From contig JADNRX010000113.1 in assembly GCA_015501595.1 (NCBI GenBank), positions 83,831-147,830 on the forward strand: a stretch of 64,000 nucleotides of DNA. The letters run 5' to 3'. This DNA comes from Hymenopellis radicata (taxonomy: Eukaryota; Basidiomycota; Agaricomycetes; Agaricales; Physalacriaceae). Positions 34,379-45,948 of the stretch are shown here, piece after piece. Under the pieces are notes generated by a model that was given only the letters and a program-made list of their open reading frames with translations, ran no database searches and was not told the DNA's origin. Position numbers and translations under genes: made by a program. Every line of letters starts with the position of its first letter. The first letter of the stretch is position 1.

Positions 34379-34625
34379 GTGAGCGGGCGATGAGCGGGTC
34401 CTCGGTGTTACGGCAATAGCTGGGTAGGATGCCTCCCTGAGGCCGGCAGGTAAGTCAACCGGTGCACTGCCAGCTTTGAGAGACTTTTGGCTGCGAGTGC
34501 AGGTGAGGAGAGTCTAGTTGTAGGCAGTGTAGAATTAGGAGAAATATGTTCGTCGATCTGTTGTTCCCTGTTTGTACTCGGTAGGATCGGCCCGATTAAG
34601 AGCGGCGATGAGCGGGCGATGAGTT
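34379..34625 (+). repeat. dispersed repeat R1, copy c (about full length)
   Basis: 247 bp, opposite orientation to copy b and nearly collinear with it. Begins GTGAGCGGGCGATGAGCGGG and ends GAGCGGCGATGAGCGGGCGA, so the two ends are direct near-repeats of each other. Confidence 0.7.
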
Positions 34626-34917
34626 TATCAATCATAATGTCGCGCGCGTACGACTTTAGTTCTGCTCATCATGTGTCGAGCTCGTGCTTGGACAAACTCT
34701 CGCGTTTCAAATATTCGCACAAAGTCCTCGACGAGAGCAATGTGCATGGAGACATCAAATTCCAGGAATGTCGAAATATAATTGTCATGGTACGTTTTCT
34801 GAATCCTATTCAATCTTCATTGCTAGTTGGCGCTGGTCCGTCTTTCTGATTCAATGCTAGGCGTGAGTACATCTGCTTGCATACGCAACTTTCGCTTTCC
34901 TGAAACAGGCGAGTTTG

Positions 34918-35085
34918 TCGGACTGTAGCTGAGCGAACAGCGGCAAGGACTTTATGCATTGCGGACATCCGGGGTCGCATTTCGGCGCTCAACGACCTCG
35001 CCTGCGAAATCCAGGCCATAGCCATCATCCACACCGGCGACTTTGGCTTTGTGACCTGTTTACGACCCTTCACTGACATTCTATC
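34918..35085 (+). pseudogene. metallophosphatase (DUF2433-like) N-terminal fragment
   Basis: Plus-strand text reads RTLCIADIRGRISALNDLAC followed by EIQAIAIIHTGDFGF. This matches the first two metal-binding blocks of the calcineurin-like phosphoesterase fold (D at the start, GD in the second). Only about 50 residues are recognisable before a stop at the edge of the inverted arm at 35104. An exon-like stretch at 34650-34790 may precede it. Fragment only. Confidence 0.55.
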
Positions 35086-35103
35086 ATAGGCCAAGCTCGC
35101 GCG

Positions 35104-36195
35104 ACCGTCTTCGAGATTCTAAAAATCCCATCCCCATGTGAGGCGCTTATTATCCTCCATCATCAACGTGCCCCGCTGAACGTATTTACACTCTCGCAGC
35201 CTCATAAAGCCACTTCGTGCACTGTGGCTTGCTACTGCCAACTGCTCCTTAGTCTCTCGCCCTGTCTGCTTAGCGATAACGCATTCTGATAGTCGATAGT
35301 CGGCTTTCTCATCATTAACCTCAGGGTGCGCGTGGAAACTATTAGCACATTTAGAGCCGTCTAACCTCTCCATTATCGCCTTGCAGACGACGCTGAGCGC
35401 GACTTCTTCATGCGTCGCTGCTGCTAATATGAGCAGCACCACGTACTGCTGTGGTATCTGCGCTGACTAGTTTTCTCCACCCTAAGCCTCACGGATCGCC
35501 GTCTCATCGATCCTCCGCCAAGAATTGCATGTAAGTGTAGTGTCTAATCTTGTTTACTGCCCATGATTGACTGCCGTTCAGGACGGCATCCAGCGCGGTC
35601 GTGTCGTCACTGCACATTCTAAAGGATCGGAGTCAACGTCGTGAGGCTTCTTTGTCTTCCCAGATCTTGGCGCGCGCGCAGAGAGGAAGTATCGCATGCC
35701 GCGGCTTGGCGTGGTTTGACAAGATCTGCAGTAGCGAATTGTTATACCGAAAGCATATCTTCTCCTCTGTCTTCGAGGCCTATCAGTCTCGTGAATTTCT
35801 AGGCATGCAAAGTGTGTATTTATCTTGTGTCTAATTATAGCCATTCACCTAATCGTCAGGAAAGAATACGCGCGTTTGTCTTGCTCTTTCTCAGAGCAAG
35901 GCATCAAGATATGGACTGTAAGAATGTGGGCGAGCACCGCGTGGTTCTTGATCGCTCCCCAGGATCGTGGAGGCGCAGGTCCCAAAAACGCGCTCGACGG
36001 ACCAGCAGGAGGACGCGAAGAGGCATACTCTCATGCTCGGGGCCTCGCTTGTCTTGTACGTGGCGCCCGACTCCGTCTATCAGCTAAAGAGGGCACACTA
36101 TCTGCCAAACGGGGGCCGACGCGTGGGATTACACATGTAGTCGACGCGTTTCTTTCGGCTGGGTGCCATCCACGTCGTCAAATTCGTGATGACAC
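35104..36195 (+). repeat. long inverted repeat, arm A
   Basis: About 1.09 kb that reappears in reverse orientation at 46752-47860. Open frames of 77, 88 and 91 codons translate identically in both arms over about 35574-36090. The outer 450 bp differ by several substitutions and small indels. Exon-like text ANMSSTTYCCGICAD (stop where arm B has W) suggests a decayed gene, but no family is recognised. Could be a mobile element or an inverted segmental duplication. Confidence 0.85.
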
Positions 36196-36627
36196 CAAAG
36201 CGCGGTGTTCGCTTGCGCTCTGAAGAATTGCGAACCTGCGGCTGGGTGGCACGCCTGCCGGTACACCCGCGTGCCAAGGTCGGCTCGTCGGGGAGCAACT
36301 AGATGAAGTAGGTATTTAGCGAGGGCCGAGACGGGCTGCCGCATCAAGTCACGGTGGGGGCTCGGTGACAGTAGCCGTCGCGCGCCCCGGGCGTTCGAGA
36401 AAAAAATCAGTTCGAAACGAGCTTACTGCTCTACTCCACAATTGTTTGTAGTATTGAACAATACTCCTAACCCTAAAGTCTGTGGGTAGTCTTTAGTACT
36501 AGTATTCGAATTCGGAGGTGAAATAGTTGTTGATTGAGGACAATACGTAACATACGTAAGTAATAAGTAATGAAGAGCTACATCTCTGAAGACTGGACAG
36601 GAAGATCTATTCGGGCAGGAAAGAAAT
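36196..36627. other. intergenic
   Basis: Nothing beyond short frames. It probably holds the 3' side of the minus-strand gene that follows. Confidence 0.4.
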
Positions 36628-37853
36628 CTAGGCGGACAACAAGATAGCCTCCTTTTCAATCAGCGGTGTAGACTCAACTTCTGCACTCTCCCGACCCTGA
36701 TCTAGGCCCAACAACTTTTGACCGGCCATTCCTATGAAGTCAACTTCACCTTCCGTCCTGAAAAGACTTGCGAATCGTATGCTCATGATCTTCAACAAAT
36801 GCTTCGTGGCGCGTACACTCGCGGAAACGCCTTCGCGTTCTGTGTCTCCCGTCATAAGGATGATCTCCGTGAGAAGCATATTCAAACCAAGCCTCGTTTT
36901 CCGGAGGTCGAAAAGAGCATCCGAAAAACGACGGCGAACGGCAATGAGGACATGAAGGTCATCCGTCGAACGCGCATACCACCACTTCCAGGGTAGATAG
37001 CCACTATTCCTATGGGAAATTTCGACGCAAAGATTGGAATACGCGCTCCCGACGTCGGCGATAATGGCATCTAGTTGATTTCGAGTTTTGTTTCCCAACG
37101 TAGTAGCCTTATCCATCGCAGCGCTTCCGTTGTGTAAGGTGGCGGGGTTTCGTGGTTTGGCGGTGAGACGCAATGTATTGGCATCGACGTCGTAATAAGA
37201 GATAATAAGGCTGTCCTACGGTTTAGAAAGTATCATAGGAAGAAGTGGGCTGCTAGAACTTACAAATCAAGCTCGTTCCGAATGGTTCGAACGAACTCTT
37301 CCAAGCTCACCAAGGTTGTGTAACTCTCGCTGTCTAGTGACCGCGCCTGATCCAACAATTCAGTCCCATTCTCGGTGGCAAAAGGAACAGACGTCAGGGA
37401 AGTCAAGTCATATTTGACGCGTGACATGTTTCCGTGGGCCATTCCCGCCAGTTCTGACAAGCGAGAAACTCCCCAGCCTTCGTGTCTTTCAAGAGGATCG
37501 ATATCCTTCACCGATACTGGAGTGGCACGTGGAACACAGATGCCGAAGACATTGATTTTCTTGACCCAGGTCACTTTGCAGATGGGACGCTCGGATGGGG
37601 CATACATAGAGAATGCCAAAATGGCCAACATCGACAGGGAAAGTGTAATGCACGCGGCCCTTTTGAAAGACATGCCGGAGGATGTGGGAGGCGGGGAATG
37701 TGAAGCTGGCGCACTGTTGGCATGAATATTTTCGGGTGTGTGTGAAGGGGGCATGGGAGTACAGAAATAGATGAAGGAGATGAGGTGCTCCCAGAAATGG
37801 ATGAAGGAGATGAGGTGCTCCCAGAATGATGGATTGGCGCTGTACGAGGCCAT
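36628..37853 (-). CDS. single-pass membrane/helical hypothetical protein
   Basis: Two long minus-strand exons join across a ~58-nt intron (about 37207-37264): EFVRTIRNELD to SLIISYYDVDANTLRLTAKP. The N-terminal part has a Pro/Ser-rich leader and one hydrophobic span (CITLSLSMLAILAFSMY). The rest is charged, probably helical, lumenal or cytosolic sequence (LDAIIADVGSAYSNLCVEI, FSDALFDLRKTRLGLNMLLT), with a stop at 36628. The first ATG (37853) is followed by a 10-residue direct repeat; an ATG at about 37755 (MPPSHTPENIHANS) is an equally good start. No frame lesion seen. Resembles fungal one-TM coiled-coil proteins of unknown role; lies inside the inverted-arm interval. Confidence 0.6.
37769..37828. 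repeat. two-copy 30-bp in-frame tandem repeat
   Basis: ATGGATGAAGGAGATGAGGT begins each unit. It encodes FWEHLISFI twice on the minus strand, within the extended N-terminus of the membrane protein model. Confidence 0.85.
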
Positions 37854-38197
37854 TAGCCCCCAGATACAATCCCATAAAACTAGAAAACGGATGAGATCAC
37901 GTTTACAACGTGCACAAAGACATACAGCTCATTGTCATATGGAAACCCAATTTCAACGTCGAGTGGCTTAAGTGTGTTGTTGGTTCGTGAGTGCCGATAA
38001 TGATCGACAACAGATACCTCACGCCATCACGTGCCGTGACAACGCGCTCCAGCAAGGCCCAAGGGACTTTGTTCACGTCGTCATGGAAGGATGGTCAACT
38101 CACGAACAACCGTTTTCATTTGACCAATTGTGAAAAGGCTTTGTCGTGAACACACATATATACGCAGGCATTGAACTTGGAATTATCGGCTGGCATC

Positions 38198-38691
38198 ATG
38201 GCATACCCGAATATTGGTGCCACAGTTGTAGACCAACTTACGGATCGAGAGTCTAAAGTAGGTCCTGCTGGACCGCATCACAAGATTCTGGTTACCTTGA
38301 AATGCAGGACCTATGTGAGGAGCCTTGGACGCTCCTTGACTGGAATGAACAATCCGACGAAGTTCAGCTTGCCCAGCAGTGCGCGGATGATCTCAAGAAG
38401 GTGAAGTATTTATCTTGCATATTCATACAAAGTTCTCCTGACACGTTCTTGTATAGGCCATGACATTATTGTCTGTGATATTGAATATGCGGAAGGTGAG
38501 CATTTGTACATATCATACCAATTTGCTGATGCAACGGAACATCGTAGCGATGGGGAGAGTCAGCGAGAATTTGGAAATTAGACGATTTGAAAGCTGAAGC
38601 TAGATCCGGGGAAGAACTTGCACGGCTATTGAGGGAGTGCCGCATACAAATCACTCTGTTACAAAAGCAGCTCTGTAGTCTAAACGCTTGA
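38198..38691 (+). CDS. 111-aa hypothetical protein, four exons
   Basis: Exons 38198-38257, 38308-38400, 38457-38495 and 38548-38691 join with GT..AG introns of 50, 56 and 52 nt, all in phase 0. They give MAYPNIGATVVDQLTDRESK, DLCEEPWTLLDWNEQSDEVQ LAQQCADDLKK, AMTLLSVILNMRK and RWGESARIWKLDDLKAEARS continuing to ITLLQKQLCSLNA. Each exon length is an exact multiple of three, strong support for a real gene. The C-terminal third is a likely amphipathic coiled coil with leucine spacing (ELARLLRECRIQITLLQKQL). No family recognised. A hairpin starts 7 bp after the stop. Confidence 0.65.
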
Positions 38692-38697
38692 TTATAT

Positions 38698-38749
38698 AAC
38701 GCGGGTAAGGCCGTTTACACGGCAAGGCCCGCTACCTTTTACCCGCGTT
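38698..38749. repeat. inverted repeat just after the 111-aa gene
   Basis: AACGCGGGTAA at 38698-38708 and TTACCCGCGTT at 38739-38749 are exact reverse complements around a 30-nt centre. Its ACGGGTAA/CCCGT words resemble the subterminal words of the hAT element, so it could be a tiny derivative. Alternatively it is a 3'-UTR stem. Confidence 0.6.
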
Positions 38750-40672
38750 CAGCACCACAGTGTGAACTAATATGCACTCGGGCTTCACGCACTCGGGCTT
38801 CAATATCAATGCTCCTGAATCAACACACACTTGGGCTTCAATGCTCCGGAATCTTTGTATGTCGATACAAACCCTATGGGCACTCGATTGTGTTGCTGAG
38901 GCTGACCCCAATGAACCCACAAGATCTTGCCGAGGTTGATCCCGATGGGACGCTCGAGCTATCATACAAGGCTGACCTGTACTTGAGCACTTAGCTAGGT
39001 CTACTCTATTTACGGGCAGTATGTCACGGCTCAGTGTATGTCGGGAGCTATCCTCCTCACTCTTTATATCGTAATGTTCAAGATCCTGGCTACAAAAAGA
39101 TGATGAATTAGCCTCCACTTCGGACTGTCACAAGCAAATGACAACGAACCTCGCTTTATACTCCTCTAGCCAAATCAGGTGCTTGAAGAACCGGCTGTAG
39201 ACACCCTGGTCGGCGTTCTACGTCGAGGGTAGTAAGATTCTCATTCTCTTCTTGACCTCTGTCTCCGACCCGGCCTCCAAAGCGGTCTTCAGGTTTACGG
39301 GGATATCTGCCAAGGGAAGCTTTGTCACGTATGGCACAACCCCAACGATGGCGCCTTCACACCAGGTTCGATGGCTGTCTCGGGATGGCGCGCAGATCGG
39401 CGTTTAGGCTTGAAAGGAATAGTCGGCTGGAGAGTCTGGTACTGCTCTGAGCTCTCGATTGCCGACGATGATACGCAGAGGTTTGCTAATTAGAAATTGC
39501 GCCCGGCGTAGGATTATTGAGTGGTGGGGATCAAAGTACTATATAGGCATTCGGGAGGTCAGCCTGGCGGCAGATGTAGATACCTCAAATCCGAAAGAAA
39601 TGTTTGGCGATTTGAAAGCCATATAACTGATAATTCGACGTACGGACTGAAGGCGGGGGCCGTGTTTTTCGAGGAAGCCAGTACAGAACTATGCAGAACT
39701 GACAAGCCGAATGTTGGCAGTACGCACGTCCGTCGAGAATCGAGATTGTCCCAGATTTTCGTATGCCGATCGTGGCCTGTGCCACCTCTACAACACCAAA
39801 TCAAACTCCCCCGACACGGAGACTCCATGCAGTTGTCCTTGTGCGCATGCTCAATATTCGTCTCTTCGCGTAGCTTTACGAGGTCCTCCTGTAGGGCGAT
39901 AACTTGAGCAAGAGATCGGCCGGATGAATTGGGTAACGGTGTCGTTAGGAGTAGGAATATTATATTTGACCCTTACCGAGGCCAAAACAACGGTCTTCCA
40001 CCTGCAGTGCGAGAGCTGTAACACATGCTGATGAGATGCGAACAGGGCAAATTGTGGGCGCCACGAGTCGAACGTCCCTGTACAAACGGGAACAAGACAG
40101 TGCGATTATTTGAGGGAGTCGAGTTAGTCTACGGCAACGATATAAGTAAGGTCGAAAAGTAAATGGCAGCATACTTTGGAGCGATAGTTGGCGTCGCGGG
40201 CGTTCCAAGTAACTAGTCGAGGTCAAGACTCCGAAGTAAGAATCCCGATGACCAAGGTAGGGGCGTGGACAGTGTCAGACACGGCGCCTGCGTGAATGGT
40301 GAGACCAATCCCGAGAGAATACGAGCAGGCCGACGTACCGTAGGCGAACCAGGTCGACTAAGCTATCAAGAGGTAAGTTGAGGGTTCACGAAAAGGCTAT
40401 GGACAACGCACCAAGGTAATCCATGTCGCCATCGGAAAGAGTCTCAACGAGGCGAGTGATGGCGTCAGAGAGCCCGTCAAACATCGAAGTCGACCGGCAC
40501 AGGTCCATCGGAAAAGCAAAACCTGCAAAGAGTGTTAGAAAGCTCATCGCCGACAGTCAAACAACGGACCAGAGAATCAACAGGCGGGTAAAACGTCAGC
40601 GAAGTGAGATGATGGTAGGAGGAAGACCAACCTGTGACCATCAACGCGCTGAGCGGTCACGCTTTGGACGCC
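38750..40672. other. no recognisable gene
   Basis: CACTCGGGCTTCA-type words occur three times at 38775-38845. Minus-strand exon-like frames at 39559-39828 and 39960-40226 include HDRHTKIWDNLDS, faintly WD40-like, and another near 40400-40540 reads MFDGLSDAITRLVETLSDGD. None can be joined convincingly. Confidence 0.35.
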
Positions 40673-40682
40673 TTCGTACTAG

Positions 40683-43600
40683 TAGGGATGCCCACCGTAT
40701 CCGTAACACGGGTCTTACGCCCGTAAAATACGGGTAAGGGCCCGTAACCGTCAGCAGATTGTGCTGAAGACTTTCGGGTACGGGCACGTCGAAGGAACCA
40801 AAGTCACGGCCGTGTTTCCACGGCCCGTGGCGTCCGTATCACGGCCGTAGATTGGTATATCCATAAATAGATCTATCATAAACTCGTACGAAGGTGGCGT
40901 GTATCATGCGTTAAAGCGCATAGCAATTTAAAGTTGAGAGACGAAGGTGCCGTATCGTTGGGTCACGATCACCTAAATGTGATATCCGGATCAGATGCCG
41001 CGTGGCCTCATCTTGGCATGCGACATCCATCATCGCACTTGCTGCAAGTCGCTCTGGCCTTCTTGCTCTATATATTTGTGACTATATGATAAGATCTCAC
41101 CTTTTTCGGCGTATGGAGGCGTTTTACGCGTGAAATCCACGATCTTCTCCAAACAAATCGCGTACACGGCAGAGGATCGATCTTGGCCTGTGTCAGGAGC
41201 TCAATGAAGAGGCTACAGGCGGCTGAGCGGAGAAAACAAAAGTATTTCAACAGGATAACGTACAGAGTATGCGGAACTACGTGGACCAGTACGCATTTGT
41301 CCTAATTATCCGCTCGGCCCCATTGAACACGCAGATAAAAGCTCGGATACTTCACCAATGCATTCCTTGAGATTTCCCCAACTTACTCTTGCCATGGACG
41401 ACAATCCGCCCCCAAAACGACGACGTGAGTATCCCTTCTGCCTTGGCAATGCTCATTCTGATTTCTGTCAATCATTCAGGACCGTCTCGGAGCGTCCTTC
41501 GCGCAATGAGCACGTTAGCTCTTTTGGCTGCCCCTCTGCGCTGGTTTCTTGTGTTGGCATTCGTCTTTCTGTCCCCGGTCCTCACGCTATTCACCATCCT
41601 CTGCTCTCCTGGATTGCAGAACGATGTCTTTGCAATCTTCGGGCGCACTGATGATTTCTCTGCCGCCGCCGGACTCTCCGGATTGATATTCTATCTTATT
41701 CTGGTGTTTTTACTTGCTGGTAAGCTCGCTCTTCATTGTCTCTATGCTCATTCGACTAAATTGTTTTGTTGCTAGTACATGTCATATGCCCTTCTATTCT
41801 TCGCTTGCACACGTTACTCCCTCATGCACCATTTCGCTATCATCGCTCCCATGTGTCGCATATGCGACTGGATCGCTTCGATCGCCTTCGAAGAGCCAGC
41901 ACTAAAACTGTGTTTATCAAAGGAGCATCTAACCGATCTATTCCAATCCAATTCCAATCTGTAAGTGTTTCTTTCTTCGATACTTCAAGCTGTACATATT
42001 ATTTCTAGTGGTTACTGGCGATACGACAGTTTCCGACATCGTTACCTTTCTTCGGAACGGCACTTACATCCCGTCTGGTGGAAATCTATTCCGACATGCT
42101 CTGTATGTTTCTGGGCGGACCGGCGCCGCGCTTGGTTCACAGACTATGGATGAGCTGGGTGTCGGTGCTCTCTCACATCTGCATCTACGGGTTGCGCTTC
42201 TTGGAGGAGGTACGTATCCGTCTCGCTTCAGCCCCGCTAATTACTGATGTTTGAAAAGCCCCTGATATAGGCGAACAATGTGCCCTCAACGAGGATGGTA
42301 CACTGAAGGATGCGTCTGAGATCGAGTTCGTTCATGATCCAGACGATGAAGGTGGTACGTCGGCCGGTGCACCAGTTGGTACGTTCCCTGTCTCGTTATC
42401 CTATGTCGTGTACTCACAGCATCATAAGGTGAGGCTCTTGAGGGCCGCGGACATCGTCAGAAGAACTTGAAGCGCCTCCACGACGGACTTGCAGAGGAGC
42501 AAAAGGACGAGTACGGCAACATACGCAGCGTACCGGCATCCAATCGACCTAAACGCCAGAAGAGATCGTCCCGGCGGTCTACTACTGGGAAAGAGAAGGC
42601 TGTCGACGTGGATATGGATGAAGATGAGAACAGCGCCGTTGATGGAGACTACACGGATGATGGTGATCCTTCGGAATCAGATGAGGATGTGGAGATGGGT
42701 ATCACAAATGAGGAGGTACGTCTTGATGTGGTGAATTCAGGACACGACTAACCGCTCGCCATTAGCTTGCAAACTCTCTGCCCACGAAGACCGTCCCATT
42801 GACGTCTAAACCATCAAAGCATCAAACACGCAAGCCGCCTAAGAAATCAAGTAAAACCCAAGCTTCAGCAACTCCATCACAGCCATCGCCAGCACATTCG
42901 GAAAAGCCAGAAGTCGAAGTCAAGGTAGTTCTATTCTTCAGAATTGTTTGTCATATTCTTACATGAACCTTCGACAGAGCCGCAAAGTCAGTAACCCGAT
43001 CCATCTCTTCTACACACAGGTCAATGTCGGCGCGGATGGCGAGGTCGGTGCACCTGGCGATCGACACTACAAGTGTTGTCATGGAAAAGGAAAGGTCTTC
43101 ACCGTCAAGAAGACATCAAATCACAATCTTACTGGTTCGTCTTTCGTTCTGATCTGCTTGCACGTCTAACCGTTTTTGATGATGTAGCCCTTATCAATCA
43201 TATCAAGAACCACTTCCCCGCCATGCATCGATTGTATACGGCATTGCAGTCGCAGAAACGCGCACCCACCCAAGAGGAATCCGACTTCGCAAGTGGCAAG
43301 CTTACTCTTGATGCCGCTGCGACAGAGACGTTTCTCGGGCGCATTGCTAAGGCTACCAATGACTTACGTGCTGCGTTTGCACGCCAAACAGCTGCCTCTG
43401 CGGTACGTTTTATTCCTTCAAATTGTTCATGAACTTATCGTGCTTATAGGGCGAGTGGAATCAGGCCGAGTTCGAGCGTCTTTTAACGGAGTGGATCATC
43501 CTTGTGACCAACCTTTCGAGGAGGTGGAGCGACCCGAGTTCCAAGCGCTGCTTTCTTATACGCATCATCCTAATCAATCGAGCTTGCGCATCCCTGGACG

Positions 43601-45936
43601 GACAACGGTGAAGCGACGAGTTATGGATATGGGAAAGGAGGTTGAAGAAGAGCTTCGAGCAATGTTTGCTGTACGTACTGATTCGATCTGCGTGTTTCTT
43701 CAAACTAACACCTGTCTAGGAACTGAAATCGATGGTCTCTATCTCATTGGATGCATGGACCTCGCCGAACGGTCTCGCCTTCATCGCCATTGTAGCGCAC
43801 TTTGTAAACAACAAAGGCAAGCTCGGTACGTATATATCTATTGCCTTCACACATAGCTAACAGAAACGTCTCAGAGGAGGTACTCATTGATTTTCGCGAG
43901 CTTCTTGGTGAACATTCTGGTAGCAACATGGCAGACATTGTATGGGAGACGCTGAAGAAGTTTGGTATTGAGAACCGGGTACGCGGCTGGCTCGGAGACT
44001 GTCACTTTCATCACCGTCTAACATGATTCTCAGATCATTGCTTTCGTTATGGATAACGCGACGAACAATGATACAATGATTGAGGCCATTGAGTTGAAGT
44101 GTCACGAGGAGGGGATTCAATTCTCAGCGCAAAACGCGCGCATTCGGTGTATGCCTCACACCGTACATCTGGCGGCAATCAAGGTACACCTCCTTCTGTC
44201 TTTTCCGGTACATGTCTCATGGAATACCTCGCAGCTTCTAGAGTCCATTGGTGCCATTACCAAGGAAGACAAGAAGAAGGCCGAGCGCTCTGGAAACTAC
44301 CAGGAAACTGCGACATTGTCTGTCGATCGGTCTGCCGATGAGGAGGCCGTACTACGCGAAGACAATGATGTCCCAGCAGATGACACTTCGAGCAGTGTTC
44401 TGACGTGCGTGAAAAAGGTACGGCAGCTTTAACTCCTTAATGTTTCTTACTTATGACTCCACCAGCTTCGCAAGATTGTTGTCGCCGTACGCTCCAGTCC
44501 ACAGCGGAAGAAGTCATGGCTTTCACAGGCGTTGACGTGGCTTCAGTCAAAAGTTCAAGGTCTCAACATGCCGTCGACTGCCTTGATGCTAATCCTTGAT
44601 GTTCGTACACGATGGGCATCAACACATCAGATGCTGCGTACGTGTATGTCTCTCTCGAGTCCTTTCAGTCGTTCTCACGTAATTTACAGGGCGTGCCTTG
44701 GACTATCGTGGGGCTATCGACATCTTCGTCATGATGAACCGGGAACTTCGCGCCTACGAGCTGGAAGAGAAGGACTGGGATGCAATCGCTCTCGTCTCAG
44801 AATGGCTCAAGCATTTCCGTCATGCGACAACGGATATGTCAACGACTAAGCGTCCGATGCTTTCGTCCGTCCACGGCGTGTTTCGAGGGCTGCAGGAGCA
44901 TTTAAAGGAAGCGATCAAGGCGCTGCCAGAGGACACCGCACCTGAAATCAAGCGTGGTCTCACTGATGCCCATCGGAAGCTCAGTGACTACTACTCCAAG
45001 TTTGATGCATCACCGTACTATCTCTGGGCCGCACGTACGTTTTCTTTGATATACAGTATGTCCGTTACTCATTACTCGTGATAGTGCTTGATCCCTCAAT
45101 CTCGTACTCCGGCCTTCAACACGAGTTCCGTGACGATCCCGAGCTCTTGGCCTTCCTAGAGGAATCAAAGCTGTCCCTCTACAGTCACTTCAACACGCAC
45201 TATGCTCCGGTCCAACCTCAACCATTTCCACCCTCAGCACCTGTCGCCTCATCCTCGTCAACTGTGGGCTCTTCATCGGCGTCGACAGCAGCCTTTCTTG
45301 GTGGTGGTTCGCCCAAGAAGGTCGATTTCCGCGCACGGTATCGACGACCTGAGGCGGCGTCAACAGTCAACGAGCTTGACAAGTACTTTGCGTACCCGTT
45401 AGCAAATCTAGATGTTGACTCGCCGGCATGGTGGTATACTAATCGCAAAGAGTTTCCGCGTCTCTACGCGCTTGCCCGGGATATTATGACTATTCCAGGT
45501 GAGTTTTTGCTTGTGTCTCAAACTATTTCCCACTAACAACTGGACTTTAGGCTCTGCTGTTGCTGTAGAGCGTGTCTTTTCGGCCGGTCGTGATACTATC
45601 TCTATGCGACGCGCTAACCTCAGCGCGGAGACCATCAGAACCCTCATGATAGTCAAGTATAAGTTGCGGATGGCTCGTGCAGTTGTAATTGACCTTCTCG
45701 GCGACGAAGAGTAGTGTATATTACTTGTGCTTTATCGTCTGTCTCCATTCAGCAATGTTATATATTCTTGGTACTGTTTTACGGGCGTAAGTACGGGCGT
45801 AACGGCCGGTAGGGTTCCGTAACCGTACCGTTGACCTCTTGAGATTGCAGATACGGTACGGGCACGGGTCCAACCGTATCCGTGAGGTGCCGTGCATGTT
45901 ACGGGCGTAACCGTAACGGTACGGTGGGCATCCCTA
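40683..45936 (+). mobile_element. autonomous-type hAT DNA transposon, near complete
   Basis: The left end TAGGGATGCCCACCGTA (40683-40699) is the exact reverse complement of the right end (45920-45936). Homology extends four more bases outward with one mismatch. Both subterminal zones (about 150 bp each) are packed with ACGGGCGTAA, CCGTAAC and ACGGCC words, likely transposase-binding sites. The 5.25-kb interior encodes one large spliced transposase gene. A clean 8-bp target duplication is not visible, but TTCGTA occurs on both sides (40673-40678, 45941-45946). TAGRG-type ends and the transposase fit the hAT superfamily. Confidence 0.9.
41394..45714 (+). CDS. hAT transposase with N-terminal membrane and ubiquitin-like modules; one frameshift
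   Basis: Start MDDNPPPKRRR, intron 41425-41479, then two hydrophobic spans (FLVLAFVFLSPVLTLFTILC; LSGLIFYLILVFLLA). After intron 41720-41775 a ubiquitin-like fold follows (about 41904-42209): KTVFIKGASN, TTVSDIVTFLRNG, ALYVSGRTG, TMDELGVGALSHLHLRVALL ending Gly-Gly at 42203-42208. Next come an acidic/basic linker with NLS-like RPKRQKRSSRR (42467-42720), a BED-like finger (HYKCCHGKGKVF to INHIKNHFPAMHRLY, about 43060-43240), and the RNase H-like hAT core: SLDAWTSPNGLAFIAIVAHF, FVMDNATNNDTM, CMPHTVHLAAIK and LDVRTRWASTHQML. The dimerisation region SAVAVERVFSAGRDTISMRR sits before the TAG at 45714. About fifteen short introns. One base appears lost near 43498-43503, between FERLLTEWII and CDQPFEEVERPEFQ. 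The intron near 41961-42008 has an uncertain boundary. Confidence 0.75.
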
Positions 45937-45948
45937 CAAGTTCGTAGA

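Noticed and set aside
35578..35844. 88-codon frame identical in both inverted arms
   Set aside because: Identity is at DNA level and also preserves the overlapping opposite-strand frames equally, so it does not indicate protein selection.
36440..36480. CCTAACCCTAAA as telomere-like sequence
   Set aside because: Only about one and a half units; no array of TTAGGG repeats anywhere in the window.
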